Shown one piece after another: positions 44,011 through 52,804 of a stretch of 55,667 nucleotides of DNA. The notes below the pieces were generated by a model, which did not search any database, had not been told where the DNA came from, and was given only the letters and a program-made list of their open reading frames with translations. Location: positions 1 to 55,667 of the forward strand of contig CALXBW010000010.1 of assembly GCA_944386645.1 (NCBI GenBank). Direction: 5' to 3'. This stretch comes from an uncultured Clostridia bacterium. GTDB lineage: Bacteria > Bacillota > Clostridia > TANB77 > CAG-508. Within the stretch, counting starts at the first letter, position 1; every line of letters starts with the position of its first letter. The position numbers and the translations under genes are program-made.

Positions 44011-44949
44011 TTGATAATAAATACAGGATGCAGAACAGATATACCAGCATTTTATTCAAAATGGTTTATGAACAGAATAAGAGATGGATATGTATTTGTT
44101 AGGAATCCATATTATAATACACAGGTTACAAAATACAGTTTAAATCCTGAAGTTATAGATTGTTTAGTATTTGGAACAAAAAATCCAGCTCCAATGATTA
44201 AATATTTAGATGAATTAGATAAGTACAAGCAATTATGGTATATAACGATAACACCTTATGGAAAAGATATTGAGCCTCTTGTTCCAGACAGGTTAAAAGT
44301 TATAGAGAGTTTTAAAAAAATATCAAAACATATTGGAATAAATGGAGTTAATTGGAGATATGATCCGATATTTATTGGAATGGGATTTGATGTAAAAAAA
44401 CATATTAAATATTTTGATGAAATGGCAAAAAGTTTAAAAGGTTATACAAAACACTGTACAATTAGTTTTTTGGATTTATATGAAAAAGTAAAAAGAAATG
44501 CTCCAAATATAAAACCACCAACAAAAGAAGAGCAAATTGAACTTGCTAAAGCATTTAGCAAAATAGGAAAAGAAAATGGAATTATAGTACATAGTTGTTG
44601 TGAAAAAACATATCTTGCAGAGTATGGTATTGATTGTAATGGGTGTATGAGTCAAGAAATTGTTGAATCAAGTATAGGAGATAAATTAAATGTACAAAAA
44701 ATAAAAAATACTAGAGAAGGCTGTAATTGTTTAATGGGAAACGATATTGGAGCTTATAATAGTTGTGGACATTTGTGTATATATTGTTATGCAAATACAA
44801 ATAAAGAAGCTGTGAGAAAAAATATGCAAAAACATAATCCTAATTCTCCTTTTTTAATTGGAAATTCAATGTCAGAAGATGAAGTACATGAAGCAAAACA
44901 AAGAAGTTGGAAAATAGAAGATAGGCAAATTAGCTTTATAGAGATATAG
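44011..44949 (+). CDS. DUF1848 iron-sulfur protein
   Basis: 312 residues from TTG 44011 (AGGAAGTG upstream; GTG 44002 lies within that site). Starts INTGCRTDIPAFYSKWFMNR, typical of DUF1848, with FVRNPYYNTQV, WRYDPIFIG and a C-terminal cysteine cluster (CNGCMSQE, EGCNCLMGNDIGAYNSCGH, CIYCYANTN). The final CxxxCxxC is radical SAM-like, although at the C-terminus. No function is established. A decayed piece of a second copy lies at 46760-46850. Confidence 0.8.
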   Translation: MIINTGCRTDIPAFYSKWFMNRIRDGYVFVRNPYYNTQVTKYSLNPEVIDCLVFGTKNPAPMIKYLDELDKYKQLWYITITPYGKDIEPLVPDRLKVIESFKKISKHIGINGVNWRYDPIFIGMGFDVKKHIKYFDEMAKSLKGYTKHCTISFLDLYEKVKRNAPNIKPPTKEEQIELAKAFSKIGKENGIIVHSCCEKTYLAEYGIDCNGCMSQEIVESSIGDKLNVQKIKNTREGCNCLMGNDIGAYNSCGHLCIYCYANTNKEAVRKNMQKHNPNSPFLIGNSMSEDEVHEAKQRSWKIEDRQISFIEI

Positions 44950-45052
44950 ACGCATACAGATGCTGAAATTGAGACTATAATAACAATAACTAGATTATTT
45001 GTCGTGGAGGTAAGTTCGAAATATAACTAATCTTATTTATTTTCACAAAATG

Positions 45053-45079
45053 TTGACAAAAAGAAAAAAATCTTATAAA
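45053..45079 (+). promoter_or_regulatory. Promoter of the RhuM-Fic gene
   Basis: TTGACA (45053-45058), then TATAAA (45074-45079) with a short 15-nt spacer. Confidence 0.4.
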
Positions 45080-45172
45080 GTACAAACAATAGTTCTGGTA
45101 ATAATAAATGTAGTAATATAAATAAAAAATAAATCTAATAAGAACTAAATTTTATATAAAGGATGTGTTCTT

Positions 45173-46126
45173 ATGGAAGAAAAAAAGAATGAAATTATTC
45201 TATTTGAAAATCAAGATGTAAAATTAGAAGTAAGTCTAAAAGATGAAACAGTTTGGCTTACGCAAAAACAAATGGCAGAATTGTTTGATAAAGATAGACG
45301 AACAATTACAAGGCATATTCAAAATATTTATAAAGATGAAGAATTAGACGAAAATTCAGTATGCTCATTTTTTGAGCATACTGCCGAAGATGGGAAAAAA
45401 TATAAAGTCCAATATTATAATCTTGATATGATTATATCTGTTGGATATCGAGTAAAATCAAAAAATGGTATTTTATTCAGAAAATGGGCAACTAAAGTTT
45501 TAAAAGATTACATGATTAAAGGTTATGCTGCAAATCAAAAAAGATTAGAATATTTAGAAAAAACAATAAAGTTGATAGATATCGCCAATAGAATTGATGA
45601 AAGATTAGAAGCAACAGATGCAAAAGAAATATTAAGGGTAATTGGAAGTTATTCAAAAGCATTAGATTTATTAGATGATTATGACCATAGAACTTTAAAG
45701 AAAATTAAAGGGACTACAGATAACAGAGTTATTAAATATCAAGATTGTTTAGATATTATACATAAATTAAAATTTAATGAAAGAAGCGAAATATTTGGTA
45801 TAGAAAGAGATAGGGGATTAGAATCTATAATTAGAAATATATATCAGAGTTTTAATAATCAAGATGTTTACAAAAGCATTGAAGAAAAAGCAGCAAACTT
45901 TTTATATTTGATAGTTAAAAATCATGTATTTATAGATGGTAATAAAAGAATTGCTGCAACATTATTTATATATTTTTTGAATTTTTATAATATGTTATAT
46001 AAAAATGAAAATCAGGTAATAGATAATAATACGTTAACAGCATTAACATTACTTATTGCAGAGTCAAATCCAAATGAAAAAGAACTTATAATTGATTTAG
46101 TAATGAATTTTCTAAATAATGATTAA
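45173..46126 (+). CDS. RhuM-like / Fic-Doc fusion protein
   Basis: 317 residues. The N-terminal part (about 1-120) is RhuM-like: VWLTQKQMAELFDKDRRTI, then EDGKKYKVQYYNLDMIISVGYR. The C-terminal Fic/Doc fold has HVFIDGNKRIAATLF, the Doc-type H-x-F-x-D-G-N-K-R active site. Fic proteins AMPylate targets; Doc phosphorylates EF-Tu. The wHTH-like RhuM part may bind DNA or regulate it. No antitoxin gene is adjacent, so any toxin control may be internal. Confidence 0.82.
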   Translation: MEEKKNEIILFENQDVKLEVSLKDETVWLTQKQMAELFDKDRRTITRHIQNIYKDEELDENSVCSFFEHTAEDGKKYKVQYYNLDMIISVGYRVKSKNGILFRKWATKVLKDYMIKGYAANQKRLEYLEKTIKLIDIANRIDERLEATDAKEILRVIGSYSKALDLLDDYDHRTLKKIKGTTDNRVIKYQDCLDIIHKLKFNERSEIFGIERDRGLESIIRNIYQSFNNQDVYKSIEEKAANFLYLIVKNHVFIDGNKRIAATLFIYFLNFYNMLYKNENQVIDNNTLTALTLLIAESNPNEKELIIDLVMNFLNND

Positions 46127-46196
46127 TACTATGAAAAATAAATAAAATATAGTTTGGTGAATTAATAAACAAATATTAATTTATAAAGGAGATAAA

Positions 46197-46674
46197 ATGC
46201 AAATACTAGGTATTTTTTTAGTGATTTTAATGTTATTATATTCTTATGCAGTAATATTTTTACCATGTATATTAGTAATAATAATATCTATTATAGTAAT
46301 ATTCTTAATAAAGAAAAGAATAGTTGGAGAAAAACAAAAAAAATATTGTAAAATAATAATTATTGTTTGTGTGATGATTTCTGCAATATTAACTCCTTTA
46401 TGGTTTAAGTATATAAGTGCAAAACCTGATGATACTTATGTTAAAATGAAAGAAATCAATGAAAATCAAAGCCTTATTGGATTATCAAAAGAGCAAGTGA
46501 TAAAATTATTAGGAGAACGGAAGCAAAAGTAAATATGAAGAAGATTTATATTACTATAAGGCAGGATATATTACAAATTATATAACAGGTGGACATAGAG
46601 ATTTTTATTATCTTGAAATAAGATATGATGAAAATTGGAAAGTTAAATCAGTAGTTATGAAAATGTCAGATTAA
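46197..46674 (+). CDS. Small membrane protein with SmpA/BamE-like domain, interrupted by a +1 frameshift at CGG
   Basis: About 159 residues joined. Two N-terminal hydrophobic segments (3-35 and 55-75) are followed by NQSLIGLSKEQVIKLLGE, the start of the SmpA/BamE-like fold (GxxxxxVxxxLGxP). Then in-frame CGG 46518-46520, AAG CAA AAG TAA. Skipping C gives GGA AGC AAA AGT and a continuous frame to 46674 with YYKAGYITNYI, FYYLEIRYDENWKV, the expected second half of the fold. AAAGGAG precedes ATG 46197. Function unknown. Confidence 0.65.
46518..46521 (+). other. CGGA: inferred +1 frameshift site D
   Basis: Zero frame: GGA GAA CGG AAG CAA AAG TAA. The +1 frame has TAG just three codons upstream of CGG, so the shift window is six codons or fewer and includes CGG. 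Confidence 0.6.
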
Positions 46675-46759
46675 ATTTAACAATATAAGTAAGCTAACTT
46701 TCTTTACTAAAAATTAGAGCTACAACTTACAATTTATAAATATTGTATTATAATCTAAT

Positions 46760-46850
46760 ATTTATTGGGATGGAATTTGATGTAAAAATATATTAAATAT
46801 TTTGAAAAAATAGCAAAGTATACAAAACATTATATACAAAATCATTTTTG
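46760..46850 (+). pseudogene. Decayed fragment of a DUF1848 gene
   Basis: TTTATTGGGATGGAATTTGA and the following bases track the sequence at about 44360-44460 (IFIGMGFDVKKHIKYFDEMA) with many indels and stops. Confidence 0.7.
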
Positions 46851-46949
46851 AAAATTAGTGATAAATGATAAAATACGAAAAATTGACAAACCATATATAA
46901 AAGTATAAAATTTGGTTATTCATAGAAATATAATTATATTTAAATGCAG

Positions 46950-47030
46950 ATGTTTAATAGAGATGGAACAGAAGATGAAATGTGCGGAAATGGAATAATA
47001 TATTTATACAACATTAATTTATTGAAATAA
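46950..47030 (+). pseudogene. Fragment resembling diaminopimelate epimerase
   Basis: The short frame reads MFNRDGTEDEMCGNGI, the active-site block of DapF (N-x-D-G-S-E-x-x-x-C-G-N-G-x-R), and then loses homology. The rest of the gene is missing. The remainder of 46675-47035 holds nothing recognisable. Confidence 0.55.
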
Positions 47031-47044
47031 AAGGAATGAATTTT

Positions 47045-47794
47045 ATGAGTAGTAAAAAGAAATTTTTTATGGTATTAGGAATATTGGTAATAATAGGAGT
47101 AAGTTTCGTAATTGGATTATTCGTAGGACAAAGAAATGCTCCAGAAACGAATTTATCAATCAATAGGGTTGATACCCAAACATTTTATGCTTGTATAGAA
47201 AGTATAAATGAGTACAATGATGGTAGCATTCATATTAATGTCAAAGGATTAGAAATAAATGATATAAATTATAGAGGAGATTTTACATTTAAAGTAGATG
47301 ATAATATAGATATGAGTTGGAGAGGAGAAAAAATCAACATTTCAGATTTAAAAGAAGGAGATAATATATCAATTACTTTTGCTGACGAAACACTTTCTGA
47401 TATTAGTCCAACACCATTGCAAGAAGTTCTAAAAGTGCAACTTTTAGAAGATGAAATCAAAAAACAAGAAAATGAAATTAACAATAAAGTTACTACAATA
47501 GATATTCAAACAACAGGATTAAGTTCGGCAACGCCAATGAAAAAATATACTCTAAATCAAGAAGAAATATATGTAATTTTTAGTATTATAGATAATCTAA
47601 CTTTTTCTGAAAAAACTTGTGATGGATTTCCAACATATTTTATTAAATATAATAGTGAAGAAAAAGAGGGTTTTGTATATTACGGAATTGAAATATTTGA
47701 AAATGAATACCATATTACGTCAAATGATAATGAAGAGGCGATATTAACTAATGAACAAAAAGAACAGTTAGATAAAATAATAAATAAGCTTTAA
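47045..47794 (+). CDS. Hypothetical membrane-anchored protein (249 aa)
   Basis: One N-terminal membrane segment (about 8-26, with GLFVGQR at its end) followed by an extracytoplasmic domain of 220 residues; a helix near residues 135-150 (EDEIKKQENEINNK) separates two small beta-rich parts (35-130 and 150-249). ATG 47045 is chosen because AAAGGA (47029-47034) would be only 1 nt from ATG 47036. No motif recognised. Confidence 0.55.
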   Translation: MSSKKKFFMVLGILVIIGVSFVIGLFVGQRNAPETNLSINRVDTQTFYACIESINEYNDGSIHINVKGLEINDINYRGDFTFKVDDNIDMSWRGEKINISDLKEGDNISITFADETLSDISPTPLQEVLKVQLLEDEIKKQENEINNKVTTIDIQTTGLSSATPMKKYTLNQEEIYVIFSIIDNLTFSEKTCDGFPTYFIKYNSEEKEGFVYYGIEIFENEYHITSNDNEEAILTNEQKEQLDKIINKL

Positions 47795-47834
47795 CTCATA
47801 AATTACAAATTATAATTATATATTTATGCAAAAA

Positions 47835-47878
47835 AATAAGATTATTTTATATTAAAAGTAGAATAATCTTATTTTTTA
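47835..47878 (+). terminator. Terminator after the 249-aa protein
   Basis: AATAAGATTATT (47835-47846) pairs perfectly with AATAATCTTATT (47862-47873), followed by T5. Confidence 0.8.
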
Positions 47879-47981
47879 TGTTATTATAATGACAATAATT
47901 AGAAATTATTTGTCATGGAGATAAAAAGATTTCTTACCTAGAAAATATTAAATAAGCATTAATTTGAAATGGAGTTAATAT

Positions 47982-48644
47982 ATGAAAAAGAATATATTTA
48001 TTATTTTTTGTATAATGTTAGTTTTAACATTACTACTAATAGTTTATGCTATGTATATATTTAATAATATTCCACATAAAACATACTACAACAATGAAGA
48101 TTTTAATATACAGACATACATTAGTAAAATAGATAAAGACGAGGACGGCATAGATGATCAAACTGATATATTAAATAATGTAAAAAAATATATAGCAACA
48201 AATCCAAAATATAAAAGTAAATATTATACAAATGGATATCCAGATGACGAATATGGAGTTTGTACTGATATTATTGCATTCGGACTAAAAGATGCAGGAT
48301 ACGATTTAATGAAATTGGTAAATGAAGATATTATTAATCATCCAGAAGAATATGATATTGAAGTCATAGATAAAAATATAGATTTTAGACGTGTAAAAAA
48401 CCTAAATATATATTTTAAAAATAACAGCATATCATTAACAACAGATTTATCGCAAATAGAAGAATGGCAAGCTGGAGATATAGTTGTATTTAAAGGCCAT
48501 ATAGGAATAATATCAGATAAGAGAAATAAAAATGGTGTTCCTTTTTTGATACATCACGCAAACCCAATACAAGTAAATTATGAAGAAGATGTTTTAGAAT
48601 TATATGGACAAGACTTTATAATAGGACATTATAGGATTAGTTAA
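47982..48644 (+). CDS. DUF1287 exported protein
   Basis: 220 residues. N-terminal membrane segment (about 4-27), an acidic Asp-rich loop (DKDEDGIDDQTD) suited to calcium, then YGVCTDIIAFGLKDAGYDL and WQAGDIVVFKGHIGIISDK, both DUF1287 hallmarks. The family resembles NlpC/P60 folds with a Cys, His pair (CTD; HIGI), so a peptidoglycan-related activity is likely. TGGAG precedes ATG. Monocistronic. Confidence 0.8.
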   Translation: MKKNIFIIFCIMLVLTLLLIVYAMYIFNNIPHKTYYNNEDFNIQTYISKIDKDEDGIDDQTDILNNVKKYIATNPKYKSKYYTNGYPDDEYGVCTDIIAFGLKDAGYDLMKLVNEDIINHPEEYDIEVIDKNIDFRRVKNLNIYFKNNSISLTTDLSQIEEWQAGDIVVFKGHIGIISDKRNKNGVPFLIHHANPIQVNYEEDVLELYGQDFIIGHYRIS

Positions 48645-48710
48645 AGAATTAAGAGTTAGAATATTGTTTTAAAATTAGATTATAAATTAGCTCAAATGGA
48701 GGTTTTTAGT

Positions 48711-49383
48711 ATGAAAAGAACAATTAATAGACTTATTATAGCTTTAAGTATTATATTAATTGGATTTGTAATGATATTTAGTATGTTACCTAATGTTGTA
48801 TTAAATGTTTTAATAACAATTGGAGGATTTGCAGTACCTATTTTTGTAATAATAATTGCAATGATAGTTGAAATAAAAAGATCAAAAGATATTGAAGAAA
48901 AAAATAAAATAAGAAATTTTTGGCTTAAAATATTATTTATTATTAGTCACAATTCTATTTTTAAATAATGAGTATAGAATGGCAGGATTTCAAAATATTA
49001 GTATATTTTCAAAAGAACATTTTGAAAACAGTAATATTATACCATTTTCAACTATCATTGAGTATATAAGTAGACTGATATCTCATGAGATTAATATAAA
49101 TATAGTAATAATTAATTTTGCTACAAATTTATTATTGTTTGCTCCAATGGGATTTTTTATTCCTATTCTATTTAAAGACAAAATAAAGAATATAAAACAA
49201 TTTGTTATAATGATATTTATAGTGACATTATTGGTAGAAGTATTACAATTTATTACATATAGAGGTTCAACAGATATTGATGATATTATATTAAATATGT
49301 TAGGTGCAAGTTTTGTATATTTGTTAATAAAAACAAAGTTTGTCAAAAAAATATTAGAAAAAGTTATTGATATAAAAGAATAA
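48711..49383 (+). pseudogene. VanZ-like membrane protein with a +1 frame change
   Basis: From ATG 48711 (GGAGG upstream) two hydrophobic segments lead to a stop at 48966-48968. A second frame, open from about 48915, reads LLLLVTILFLNNEYRM and then the VanZ core (NIIPFSTIIEYI, NLLLFAPMGFFIPI, TLLVEVLQF, STDIDDIILNMLG) to 49383. The join region includes a T5 run (AATTTTTGG) and no CGG. It is therefore an ordinary homopolymer-type indel, unlike the four CGG sites. VanZ homologues give low-level teicoplanin tolerance; whether this one is functional is doubtful unless slippage repairs it. Confidence 0.65.
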
Positions 49384-49436
49384 TAAAATATGACTAAAAT
49401 GTTAAACGTGATTAATAAAATTTATAAAAATTAATG

Positions 49437-49477
49437 CTCATACAAAAATAATGTGGTTGTTAATGTTTTTGTATGAG
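49437..49477 (+). promoter_or_regulatory. 12-bp leader hairpin
   Basis: CTCATACAAAAA (49437-49448) pairs perfectly with TTTTTGTATGAG (49466-49477), ending 5 nt before the ribosome binding site of the next gene. No T tract follows. It may act as a terminator for leftward reads or as a translational control element. Confidence 0.5.
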
Positions 49478-49492
49478 TAAATGGAGAGAATT

Positions 49493-51415
49493 ATGAAAAT
49501 TAAAAATTTAAAAGAAGCAAGTGCGATATCTGGTGGAAAAGCATCTGGTTTAGCTTTACTTAATAGAATGGGCGTTCCAGTTCCAGAAGGATTTGTTATT
49601 GATGATACATTAAGTTTAGAATTTAATGAAGATAATATAAGACAAATTCAACAATTTTTAAATGAGTTGGACCCAACAAAAAAATTAGCAATTAGATCAT
49701 CTGCTCGTGCCGAAGATGGTATAGGCAAGTCATTTGCTGGGATATTTGAAACTGAATTAAATGTAAGTAATAATATAAATAGTGTTTTAGATGCTATTCG
49801 AAAAGTTAATGCTAGTGCAACAACAGATGTTGTAAAAGCTTATGCTAACAATGAAGAACAAATTATGAATATCGTAATCCAAGAGATGGTTGAGCCAAAA
49901 ATATCAGGAGTAATGTTTTCAGAAGCTATTGATATTAATGGGGATGATGTTGTATTATTTGAGTGTGTTGAGGGATTAGCAGATAAATTAGTGAGTGGCT
50001 CTGCAAATCCAGCTCAGGTTATTGTAAAAATTAAAGATAATAAATTAGATGAATCAAATTTACGAATTGAAGGTAGTCTATTAGATTTAAGTTCATTAAA
50101 AAATATCTTTCCTTTTGTTAATAAAATCAAACAACTTAGTGATAAACAATTTGATATAGAATGGTGCATTAATAAAGACGGAAAACCATACTTTGTTCAA
50201 GCTAGACCAATTACTTCTACAGTTTTTATTAATAAAAGCACAAAAAATTCTGGTATAATTGCATCAAGAGGTTATGCAGAGGGAGAAACTTATGTTATTG
50301 ATGAAAACAAATCTGATGAAGAAATAAAATCCGCAATAGATAATTTCCCAGATGGTGCAATTTTAGTTGCTGGTGTAACTGAAACATTATATATGCCAGC
50401 AATCAAAAAAGCAAAAGGTATTATAACAGAAGAAGGATCTGCATTATCTCATGCTGCAATTGTTTCAAGGGAATTAGGAATACCATGCATTGCTGGATAT
50501 AAGAATGCAATTACTTTATTTCAAACAGGTACTAAATTAGTATTGGATGCATCTAATGGAAAAATAATTGCAAATGGTATTGAAGATACTTTAAATACAA
50601 AGAAAAGTTTTGAATTTGGTGAATTGTATTGTTTTGATAATGCTCTTAAAGTTGATTTTAGCGATTTTAAAGTGTTTTTTGAATTAACATATGGTGGTTT
50701 AATGTTGCATATGGATAGTGAAGATGCTACTCCAGAAAATATGGAAAAAGTAGAAAGATATGCAAGAGGGGTGTTTAATAATTCTCCTGAACAACATTTT
50801 GATGATAAATATTTATGGTATTTTGAAATAGAAAGATTTAAAAAATTACCATTTTATAATGAGATGAATCAAAAAATGCTTGAAATCGTTGAAAAGAAAG
50901 AGTCAAAAATGTTAGATGAATTTTATAACGATTCTCTTAATATGTTATCAAAACTTGTTAACTATAAATTAAGTAGAGCAAATAATCGTGAAAAATTAAT
51001 AATTGATGAAATTGGTGCAGCAACAAATCTTATTTTAGATGCTATGTTGCCATTGGGATATGCTTTAAGACAATGCTATTTTGATTCAATTGATTTATGC
51101 CAAAAATATAATTTAGGTTTTAATGATTTATTAGAAAATAGTGATTTAAATATAAATGATAGCAAGCTATTGAAAATAAGAAATTTTTTATCTAATGTTG
51201 CTAAAAATAGAAATGAAGTTTATGAAAAAATATGCGCTATTGGTGCAACTTCTCCTGAATATTTTGAATTAAGAAATGATAATGTAACAAGAGTTTGTGG
51301 CTATAGTGAAAAGTCTAATATTGATATTTTTTATTCTTCATTAACTGATAATGATTTCGAAACTATTCGTTCAATTATGAAACCTTATATTGTGAAAACA
51401 ATCCTATTAAAATAG
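49493..51415 (+). CDS. PEP/pyruvate-utilising phosphotransferase-like enzyme
   Basis: 640 residues from ATG 49493. The N-terminal ATP-grasp (PPDK/PEP-synthase N-domain, about 1-245) has KLAIRSSARAEDGIG, SFAGIFET and EWCINKDGKPYFVQARP. The swivelling His domain (about 260-370) has the phospho-His motif GSALSHAAIVSRELGIPC. The C-terminal 270 residues are helical and unlike the PEP-binding barrel of PpsA. Rifampin phosphotransferase also uses ATP-grasp plus His domains, but in a different order. It probably transfers phosphate from ATP to an unknown small molecule. It is followed by a phosphatase-like gene and a YrdC gene. Confidence 0.7.
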   Translation: MKIKNLKEASAISGGKASGLALLNRMGVPVPEGFVIDDTLSLEFNEDNIRQIQQFLNELDPTKKLAIRSSARAEDGIGKSFAGIFETELNVSNNINSVLDAIRKVNASATTDVVKAYANNEEQIMNIVIQEMVEPKISGVMFSEAIDINGDDVVLFECVEGLADKLVSGSANPAQVIVKIKDNKLDESNLRIEGSLLDLSSLKNIFPFVNKIKQLSDKQFDIEWCINKDGKPYFVQARPITSTVFINKSTKNSGIIASRGYAEGETYVIDENKSDEEIKSAIDNFPDGAILVAGVTETLYMPAIKKAKGIITEEGSALSHAAIVSRELGIPCIAGYKNAITLFQTGTKLVLDASNGKIIANGIEDTLNTKKSFEFGELYCFDNALKVDFSDFKVFFELTYGGLMLHMDSEDATPENMEKVERYARGVFNNSPEQHFDDKYLWYFEIERFKKLPFYNEMNQKMLEIVEKKESKMLDEFYNDSLNMLSKLVNYKLSRANNREKLIIDEIGAATNLILDAMLPLGYALRQCYFDSIDLCQKYNLGFNDLLENSDLNINDSKLLKIRNFLSNVAKNRNEVYEKICAIGATSPEYFELRNDNVTRVCGYSEKSNIDIFYSSLTDNDFETIRSIMKPYIVKTILLK

Positions 51416-51437
51416 AGAAAGAAAAGGAGAATAAAAA

Positions 51438-51974
51438 GTGAAAACTAAGGTTATATATTTTGTTCATGGAACAACAAATGATAATATTAATGGTAAATGT
51501 AGTGGATGGAAGCAAGCAGAATTATCTGACTTAGGAAAAGAAAGGGCAATTAAACTAGGACAAATAAAAAAGAATACACATTTAGATATTATATTTACGT
51601 CTGATTTAGTAAGGGCAATAGATTCTGCAAATTTGGCTTTCCCAAGTGTTAAACATATTCAAGATATAAGGCTAAGAGAATGTAACTATGGAGATTTAGA
51701 TGGAAAAGATAAGTCTTTAGTAATTTATGAAGAACATATTGATAAGCCATTTCCAAATGGAGAATCTTTAAAAGATGTAGAGAAAAGAGTTAAAGATTTC
51801 ATACAATTTTTAAAGAAAGACTATCAAGGAAAGACAATAGGAATTGTAGCTCATAGAGCACCACAGTTAGCTTTTGAAGTTCTAACCAAAAATATATCAT
51901 GGGAAGAAGCAAATAAAACTGATTGGAGAAAGACAAAAGCATGGCAACCAGGATGGGAATATATAATAGAATAA
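51438..51974 (+). CDS. Histidine-phosphatase superfamily protein with altered RHG motif
   Basis: 178 residues. The fold is that of phosphoglycerate-mutase-like phosphatases: C-terminal VAHRAP, LRECNYGDLDG and SDLVRAIDSANLAF are conserved. The N-terminal catalytic triplet, normally RHG, is VHG (YFVHGTTND); the nucleophile His is kept but the phosphate-binding Arg is lost. Activity is therefore uncertain. AAAGGAG precedes GTG 51438. It lies 22 bp after the PEP-utilising gene and 21 bp before the YrdC gene. Confidence 0.75.
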   Translation: MKTKVIYFVHGTTNDNINGKCSGWKQAELSDLGKERAIKLGQIKKNTHLDIIFTSDLVRAIDSANLAFPSVKHIQDIRLRECNYGDLDGKDKSLVIYEEHIDKPFPNGESLKDVEKRVKDFIQFLKKDYQGKTIGIVAHRAPQLAFEVLTKNISWEEANKTDWRKTKAWQPGWEYIIE

Positions 51975-51995
51975 ATTATATGAGGAGAATTATAT

Positions 51996-52601
51996 ATGGT
52001 AAAAAGATACAAACAAAGTGAAATTGATGAATTGGCAGATATACTTAAAAATGATGGTGTTATTAGTGTTCCTACTGACACAGTTTATGGTATATGTGCT
52101 AGAATAAATTCATTAAAAGCACATGATAAGTTAATATCTATCAAACATCGTCCTATTACAAAGTTACTTCCTATTATGTGTGCAGATGAAGAACAAATAA
52201 AAAGTATTGCAATAGTGGACAGAAGATCCGAAAAATTAATTCATGCTTTCATGCCTGGACCTATTACTTTAATTTTGAATAAAAAAACAGGCATTCCATC
52301 CTATGTTAATAATGGATGTGAAACCATCGCAGTTAGAATGGCTACTTCAAAAGCATTAGAAAAATTAATTAGTAAAACCGAAAGTCCAATTTTTATGAGT
52401 AGTGCGAATCAAAGTGGAGAACCAACTTGTACTAGTTTAGATGAAATAGAGAAGGCATGTCCAAATTTAGATGGAATGATGGAAGGAAATGTGTTATTTG
52501 GAAAAGGAAGCACAGTAGTAGATTGTACATTAGAACAAATAAAGATATTGCGCACAGGTCCAATTTCAATTGAGCAAATTAAAGAAGTGATAGGAAATTA
52601 A
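51996..52601 (+). CDS. YrdC/Sua5-family threonylcarbamoyl-AMP synthase-like protein
   Basis: 201 residues: VPTDTVYGICARI, IKHRP and FMSSANQSGEPT are YrdC-domain signatures. The housekeeping enzyme makes TC-AMP for the tRNA t6A modification. Here it is the third gene of a cassette with a PEP-utilising enzyme and a phosphatase homologue, so a carbamoylating role in a side pathway is also possible. GAGGAG precedes ATG. Confidence 0.82.
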   Translation: MVKRYKQSEIDELADILKNDGVISVPTDTVYGICARINSLKAHDKLISIKHRPITKLLPIMCADEEQIKSIAIVDRRSEKLIHAFMPGPITLILNKKTGIPSYVNNGCETIAVRMATSKALEKLISKTESPIFMSSANQSGEPTCTSLDEIEKACPNLDGMMEGNVLFGKGSTVVDCTLEQIKILRTGPISIEQIKEVIGN

Positions 52602-52663
52602 GATGCAATTAATAACCCTACTAGTGCATAATTTAAATTATCAAAAATAAATATATTATTTTA

Positions 52664-52712
52664 TCGGTCTCACATGCTTGGCAAGTATGAGCTTACGATG
52701 TACAACTACCTC
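52664..52712 (-). pseudogene. Possible decayed tRNA-Gly(GCC) fragment
   Basis: On the minus strand CATAC-TTGCCAA-GCATG looks like an anticodon arm with loop TTGCCAA (anticodon GCC), preceded by GTAGTTGTACATCGTAAGC, reminiscent of a D-arm. The acceptor and T-arm are not recognisable. It is less AT-rich than its surroundings. Confidence 0.3.
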
Positions 52713-52804
52713 GACTGTCAAAAATAATATATTAATTTTTTTGTTCGAATAATTATAAAGAATATCAAATTCATATTTATTACATAATTCGACAATAATT
52801 TATA

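Noticed and set aside
48900..48985. The VanZ-like frameshift as a fifth CGG-type site
   Set aside because: The join window contains no CGG; it contains a T5 run, so an ordinary homopolymer indel explains it.
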